Shown in pieces: positions 5,706 through 8,776 of a stretch of 8,776 nucleotides of DNA. The stretch's first letter is position 1, and every line of letters starts with the position of its first letter. A program made the translations under genes and the position numbers. The DNA is from Candidatus Bathyarchaeota archaeon (GTDB taxonomy: Archaea > Thermoproteota > Bathyarchaeia > Bathyarchaeales > SOJC01), in NCBI GenBank assembly GCA_030641425.1, contig DAOWHM010000070.1, positions 1 to 8,776 on the forward strand. The letters run 5' to 3'. The notes under the pieces are model-generated. The model saw nothing but the letters and a program-made list of their open reading frames with translations. It did not search any database and had not been told where the DNA came from.

Positions 5706-6179
5706 ATGGCAACTGAGAAAATTTTAGATGTAAGAAGAATGACTCATTGGCCAGGGCATATGGAAGCAGACTACATATACACATTGGGTATTGCTGGCGA
5801 AAGATTCTTCAGAGAAATCAAAGAGAACGGGAGAATCTCAGGGGCGAAATGTAAACAATGCGGACAGATCTTTGTTCCCGCAAGGCTCTACTGCGAGAAA
5901 TGCTTCGACAAACTCACTGAGTGGGTGGACATTGGTACAAAGGGCAGAGTATACACTTTCACAGTTGCCTACGTAGACATCAAAGGAGAAAAGCTTGAGG
6001 AACCTATAATATATGCTTTGATAAAGTTCGATGGCACTGTGGGAGGTCTCGTGCACAAACTAGGCGAAGTCGCCCTCTGCGATCTGAGAGTTGGCTTGCC
6101 AGTGGAAGCAGTTTTCAAGCCACAGCCTGATAGAACTGCAAACATCAACGACATCAAATACTTCAAGCCAGCAAAATAG
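5706..6179 (+). CDS. DUF35 OB-fold/Zn-ribbon acyl-CoA-associated protein B
   Basis: This 157-residue protein is a paralogue of the preceding gene: N-terminal HWPG (residues 14-17), helix with GERFFREIKENG, zinc ribbon Cys49-x2-Cys52 and Cys63-x2-Cys66, and an OB-fold ending in IKYFKP. All four zinc ligands are intact, so it is expected to fold and function. Two DUF35 proteins behind two thiolase-fold proteins suggest that each thiolase has its own partner, or that all four form one assembly. It is the last gene of the operon, two bases after the previous stop, with a T6 run about 30 bases downstream. Nothing in the sequence tells which thiolase it binds. Confidence 0.85.
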   Translation: MATEKILDVRRMTHWPGHMEADYIYTLGIAGERFFREIKENGRISGAKCKQCGQIFVPARLYCEKCFDKLTEWVDIGTKGRVYTFTVAYVDIKGEKLEEPIIYALIKFDGTVGGLVHKLGEVALCDLRVGLPVEAVFKPQPDRTANINDIKYFKPAK

Positions 6180-6208
6180 ACAGCCAATCGTCTCCCTCCC
6201 TTATCACA

Positions 6209-6214
6209 TTTTTT
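6209..6214 (+). terminator. Oligo-T terminator of the thiolase/DUF35 operon
   Basis: A T6 run lies 30 bases after the last stop codon, preceded by a pyrimidine-rich segment (TCTCCCTCCC) without a stem. This fits U-tract termination in archaea. Confidence 0.45.
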
Positions 6215-6218
6215 AATT

Positions 6219-6230
6219 GCATGCATGCAT
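6219..6230. repeat. GCATGCATGCAT 12-mer, copy 2 of 2
   Basis: Identical to the copy at 57-68, just downstream of the operon's T-run. The alternating GTGCGCGCAC (itself a palindrome) follows at 6252-6261. Confidence 0.5.
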
Positions 6231-6250
6231 AGTTTAATGTTACATTCACT

Positions 6251-6275
6251 AGTGCGCGCACCTCATATGTGCACT
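6251..6275 (+). other. Hairpin upstream of the fwd promoter
   Basis: AGTGCGCG (6251-6258) can pair with TGTGCACT (6268-6275), giving 8 pairs including two G-U, around a 9-base loop. It lies between the oligo-T end of the thiolase operon and the candidate fwd promoter, so it is more likely a DNA-level element or part of read-through RNA than of the fwd leader. Confidence 0.3.
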
Positions 6276-6313
6276 TATTTCTGCTGATGCAATTATTTCA
6301 GCTGTAGGAACAA

Positions 6314-6330
6314 GGGGAAAACTATAGATT
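6314..6330 (+). promoter_or_regulatory. Candidate BRE/TATA promoter of the fwd operon
   Basis: GGGGAAAACTATAGATT combines a purine-rich BRE-like segment with a TATA element (6321-6330). Transcription would start near 6350, leaving a leader of about 45 bases before fwdD. Confidence 0.4.
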
Positions 6331-6394
6331 AATATCGGAAAACTCCCTAAGAAAGCCTTCATTAATACTAGGTGTAAAATAGCTGGAGAAGCAG

Positions 6395-6805
6395 TTGATT
6401 ATGGTGAAAATTAAGGTTATACTTCTCACTGGAAGGACTATCGATCAAGGAACTTCAAAGGAACACGGGAAGCTCTCAAAGGAACACGAGGAGAAAGTGG
6501 CTATCTGCGAAGTCGACTCAAGCGACTTGAAGAAGCTCGCTGCGAAAAAAGACTCAAACGTGAAGGTCTCATCAAGATATGGATCAGTGGTCGTGAAGGC
6601 TGTTGAATCGAAGAGGGGTCCTCACCCTGGGATAATTTACATGCCTTATGGGCTTTGGGCGAATATGATAGTTGACCCTCATACTCATGGCACTGGAATG
6701 CCATCTTTCAAAGGGATACCTGCCGAACTTGAAGCTGCTCCAGAAGAGTGTGTAATGTCCATTCCATTACTCTTGGAAAGAACTTTCGGGAAGAAGCCGA
6801 AATGA
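6395..6805 (+). CDS. fwdD: Formylmethanofuran dehydrogenase subunit D
   Basis: This 136-residue protein is the molybdopterin-dinucleotide-binding small subunit of the formylmethanofuran dehydrogenase complex; it packs against FwdB and completes binding of the Mo/W-bis-pyranopterin cofactor. It starts with the family's LLTGRTIDQG segment (about residues 10-19), has a beta-barrel VKVSSRYGSVVVK stretch (about 56-68), and ends with the characteristic YMPYGLWAN, VDPHTHGTGMPSFKG cofactor-contact region (about 82-107). Length is normal. Start choice is open: TTG at 6395 is 6 bases from GGAG (6385-6388), while ATG at 6401 is a stronger codon but 12 bases away; only two residues differ. Its TGA overlaps the ATG of fwdB by four bases, indicating translational coupling and matched production of the two subunits. 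Confidence 0.88.
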   Translation: MIMVKIKVILLTGRTIDQGTSKEHGKLSKEHEEKVAICEVDSSDLKKLAAKKDSNVKVSSRYGSVVVKAVESKRGPHPGIIYMPYGLWANMIVDPHTHGTGMPSFKGIPAELEAAPEECVMSIPLLLERTFGKKPK

Positions 6806-8253
6806 CCCTTGTCAAAAACGTAACGTGTCCAATCTGTGGAACTCTCTGCGACGACCTTGAACTGGAAGTTGAAGGGAACTCCATAATTGATGTCAGAAAC
6901 GCATGTGCTATTAGCGAAGCAAAATTCTTGAATTTCAACGACCCCAAACACCGCAACATGAAACCTCTCGCGAGGAAAGATGGAGAACTGATTGAGGTTT
7001 CACTGGAGGAAGCCATTGAGAGAAGCGCCCGCATCCTCGCTGAAGCTTCATACCCCATTCTCTATGGTTGGAGCTGTACAAGCTGTCAAGCTATTCGCGT
7101 GGGAATCGAATTAGCTGAAGAAGTTGGTGGAGTAATCGACAACACTTCAACTGTGTGTCACGGACCTTCAATACTGAGCATTCAGAACGTAGGAATACCA
7201 ACCTGCACTCTCGGTCAGATACGTCACCGAGCAGACTTGATTGTGTACTGGGCAAGCGATCCTTACAGTGCTCATCCACGCCACATAGAACGCTACACTT
7301 CGTTCTCAGATGGGCGTTTCCAAGAAAGCGAGTGGGAACATTATGTTGCACGCTTGCGAGGTATACTGGGTAAAAAGAGAATTAGCAGGGCTTCAGCGAG
7401 AGTCTTGATGCATGAAATCTCAATTCCCGCTATAACAGGTCTAAAACTACCGCCAAAATTTGAAACCAAGAAGAGAAAACTCATCGTTGTAGATGTTCGC
7501 AAAACACGATCAGCAGAGATTGCTGACTTCTTCATTCAAGTTGAACCGAACAAAGACTTTGAACTACTTCAAGCCCTCCGTCTCCTAGTGAAAGATGAAG
7601 ATCTCGAAGTGGACAAAGTTGGAGGAGTTCCCGTTGACCTCCTAGAAGACGTAGCAGACACACTAATCAGCTGCAATTTCGGAGTCTTCTTCTTCGGAGT
7701 TGGCCTAACTATGAGCGCAGGCAAACACCAAAACATAGACGCTGCAATAGCGCTGACGAAAGATTTGAACTATCGCACAAAATTCGCCATCATACCAATG
7801 AGGGGACATTTTAACGTCGCGGGCGCAAACATCGTTTCCACATGGCAAACGGGCTACCCCTTTGCAGTAGACTTCTCCCATAACTACCCTAGATACAACC
7901 CAGGAGAGACATCTGTAGTAGATATACTTCAACGCGATGAAACCGATGCAAGCCTTATCATCGCGTCAGACCCTGTCTCCAATTTTCCAAGATCTGCAGT
8001 CCAAAACCTTGTTAAGAATCCTATGATAGCCATCGACCCAGTAATCTCCCCAACAACAATAATGGCTGATGTCGTAATACCATCTGCCTTTGTTGGGATC
8101 GAAGCGGAAGGGACTGCTTATCGCATGGATCGTGTTCCCCTGCCAATGAAGAAAGTCGTGGAGCCACCAAAGATCTGCCTTACAGATGAAGAGATTCTGC
8201 AAAGAATCCTGCTTCAGGTGAGACGTATTAAGCAAACTGGAGGGAAGGCATAA
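6802..8253 (+). CDS. fwdB: Formylmethanofuran dehydrogenase subunit B (catalytic Mo/W subunit)
   Basis: This 483-residue protein reduces CO2 to formate at a Mo or W bis-pyranopterin centre, the first half-reaction of formylmethanofuran synthesis. Visible motifs: the [4Fe-4S] ligands Cys9, Cys12, Cys16 and Cys35 (CPICGTLCDD...NAC); the GWSCTSC segment at 89-95; the metal-binding Cys119 next to His120 in STVCHGPS; DVRKT (231-235); PMRGHFN with Arg334; RYNPGET (364-370); and IASDP (387-391). Residue 119 is encoded by TGT, so this is a cysteine, not a selenocysteine, enzyme. The segment at about 172-223, between RYTSF and KRKLIVVDVRKT, is longer by roughly 45-50 residues than in methanogen FwdB as I remember it, which explains the size (about 430 residues is usual). 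The start is the ATG at 6802, overlapping the fwdD stop; an open extension upstream lies within fwdD. fwdA follows after two bases. Electron input would need FwdF/G-like or other Fe-S subunits not present in the window. Confidence 0.92.
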   Translation: MTLVKNVTCPICGTLCDDLELEVEGNSIIDVRNACAISEAKFLNFNDPKHRNMKPLARKDGELIEVSLEEAIERSARILAEASYPILYGWSCTSCQAIRVGIELAEEVGGVIDNTSTVCHGPSILSIQNVGIPTCTLGQIRHRADLIVYWASDPYSAHPRHIERYTSFSDGRFQESEWEHYVARLRGILGKKRISRASARVLMHEISIPAITGLKLPPKFETKKRKLIVVDVRKTRSAEIADFFIQVEPNKDFELLQALRLLVKDEDLEVDKVGGVPVDLLEDVADTLISCNFGVFFFGVGLTMSAGKHQNIDAAIALTKDLNYRTKFAIIPMRGHFNVAGANIVSTWQTGYPFAVDFSHNYPRYNPGETSVVDILQRDETDASLIIASDPVSNFPRSAVQNLVKNPMIAIDPVISPTTIMADVVIPSAFVGIEAEGTAYRMDRVPLPMKKVVEPPKICLTDEEILQRILLQVRRIKQTGGKA

Positions 8254-8255
8254 TT

Positions 8256-8776
8256 ATGAACGAACTTCTGATCAAGAACGGCTTCGTCTATGATCCTTTA
8301 AACAGAATAAATGGAGAAATTATAGACATCGCAATCTGCGATGGTAAGATAGTCAAGGAAGTGAAGAATGGAAAGTCGATTGACGCTTCAGGAATGGTGG
8401 TGATGCCAGGAGGTGTCGACATACATTCTCACATCGCAGGAGCAAAAGTCAATGCAGCTCGACTGTTACGTCCGGAAGATCACTATAAAGATGTTGAGCC
8501 AAAGACAGCACTTACGCGATCAGGAGTAGGTTATTCGATACCTTCAACCTTCACAACCGGTTACCGTTACGCTAGGATGGGTTGGACCACCGTTATGGAA
8601 CCAGCGATGCCCCCTTTGAAGGCTAAGCACACTCATGAGGAGTTGAATGACACACCAATGGTTGACAAAGGTGCATATCCTCTCCTTGGAAGCAACTGGT
8701 TCGTGCTGGAATACCTTAGAGCAAAGATGTATAACGAATGCGCTGCCTTCGTTGCTTGGATGATGAACGCGACTAA
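8256..8776 (+). CDS. fwdA: Formylmethanofuran dehydrogenase subunit A, 5' part
   Basis: This is the first 173 codons of an expected roughly 570-residue protein, cut by the window end. FwdA is an amidohydrolase-type subunit that condenses the formate made by FwdB with methanofuran at a dinuclear zinc site. The N-terminal beta-sandwich leads into VMPGGVDIHSHIAGAKVN, with metal-binding His57 and His59, followed by the family-specific LRPEDHY, STFTTGYRYARMGWTT and MEPAMPP segments and GSNWFVLEYL. The carboxylated lysine and the remaining metal ligands lie beyond the end, so completeness cannot be judged. GGAGG at 8239-8243, inside the end of fwdB, is a somewhat distant ribosome binding site (12 bases). 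The order fwdD-fwdB-fwdA suggests that fwdC and possibly other subunits follow. Confidence 0.92.
   Translation, partial: MNELLIKNGFVYDPLNRINGEIIDIAICDGKIVKEVKNGKSIDASGMVVMPGGVDIHSHIAGAKVNAARLLRPEDHYKDVEPKTALTRSGVGYSIPSTFTTGYRYARMGWTTVMEPAMPPLKAKHTHEELNDTPMVDKGAYPLLGSNWFVLEYLRAKMYNECAAFVAWMMNAT

Noticed and set aside
7156..7158. Selenocysteine at the FwdB metal ligand
   Set aside because: The codon is TGT (Cys), not TGA, so no recoding is needed.
1..8776. CRISPR array, tRNA/rRNA gene, insertion sequence or attachment site
   Set aside because: No regularly spaced direct repeats, no cloverleaf-like sequence, no transposase and no terminal inverted repeats with target duplications were seen.

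Overview
The window is archaeal DNA, with every gene on the + strand. The evidence is the tetrahydromethanopterin/methanofuran C1 genes (fwdD, fwdB, fwdA), thiolases partnered with DUF35 OB-fold/Zn-ribbon proteins, TATA-box promoters, oligo-T ends in place of strong hairpin terminators, several TTG/GTG starts and GAGGTGA-type ribosome binding sites. The mix of small zinc-ribbon proteins, TTG starts and an Fwd set with no methanogenesis gene in view fits an uncultured Bathyarchaeia/Thermoproteota-like lineage. That placement is inference; no rRNA or marker gene is present to settle it.

Region 1-1037 is mostly non-coding. It holds one short membrane-anchored, pilin-like protein (212-622) with a TATA box and a small hairpin ahead of it. 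A 415-base gap follows, containing a palindrome/TATA pair, a hairpin and a C10 homopolymer. Region 1038-2576 has an adenosine deaminase with all expected catalytic motifs, then two very small proteins: a basic 59-residue protein and a 36-residue zinc ribbon. About 270 bases with stops in all useful frames follow.

Region 2846-6179 is a tight four-gene operon: thiolase-fold protein A, thiolase-fold protein B, DUF35 protein A and DUF35 protein B, with gaps of 2 to 12 bases. This is the most interesting part. A keeps the nucleophilic cysteine but lacks both usual histidines. B lacks the cysteine and has Tyr in the EVHD-type motif, which recalls lyase-type (Ltp2-like) members of the superfamily. 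The two DUF35 proteins are also paralogues. Together they suggest a hetero-oligomeric thiolase-superfamily complex with a non-standard reaction.

Region 6395-8776 is the start of a formylmethanofuran dehydrogenase operon, fwdD-fwdB-fwdA, with fwdA cut by the window end. The enzyme reduces CO2 to formate (FwdB/FwdD) and transfers it to methanofuran (FwdA), or runs in reverse. It is the entry step of the archaeal methyl branch of the Wood-Ljungdahl pathway. FwdB uses Cys, not selenocysteine, and carries an unusual insertion of about 50 residues. A shared interest of the two operons in acyl-CoA/C1 carbon metabolism is plausible but not proven by adjacency.
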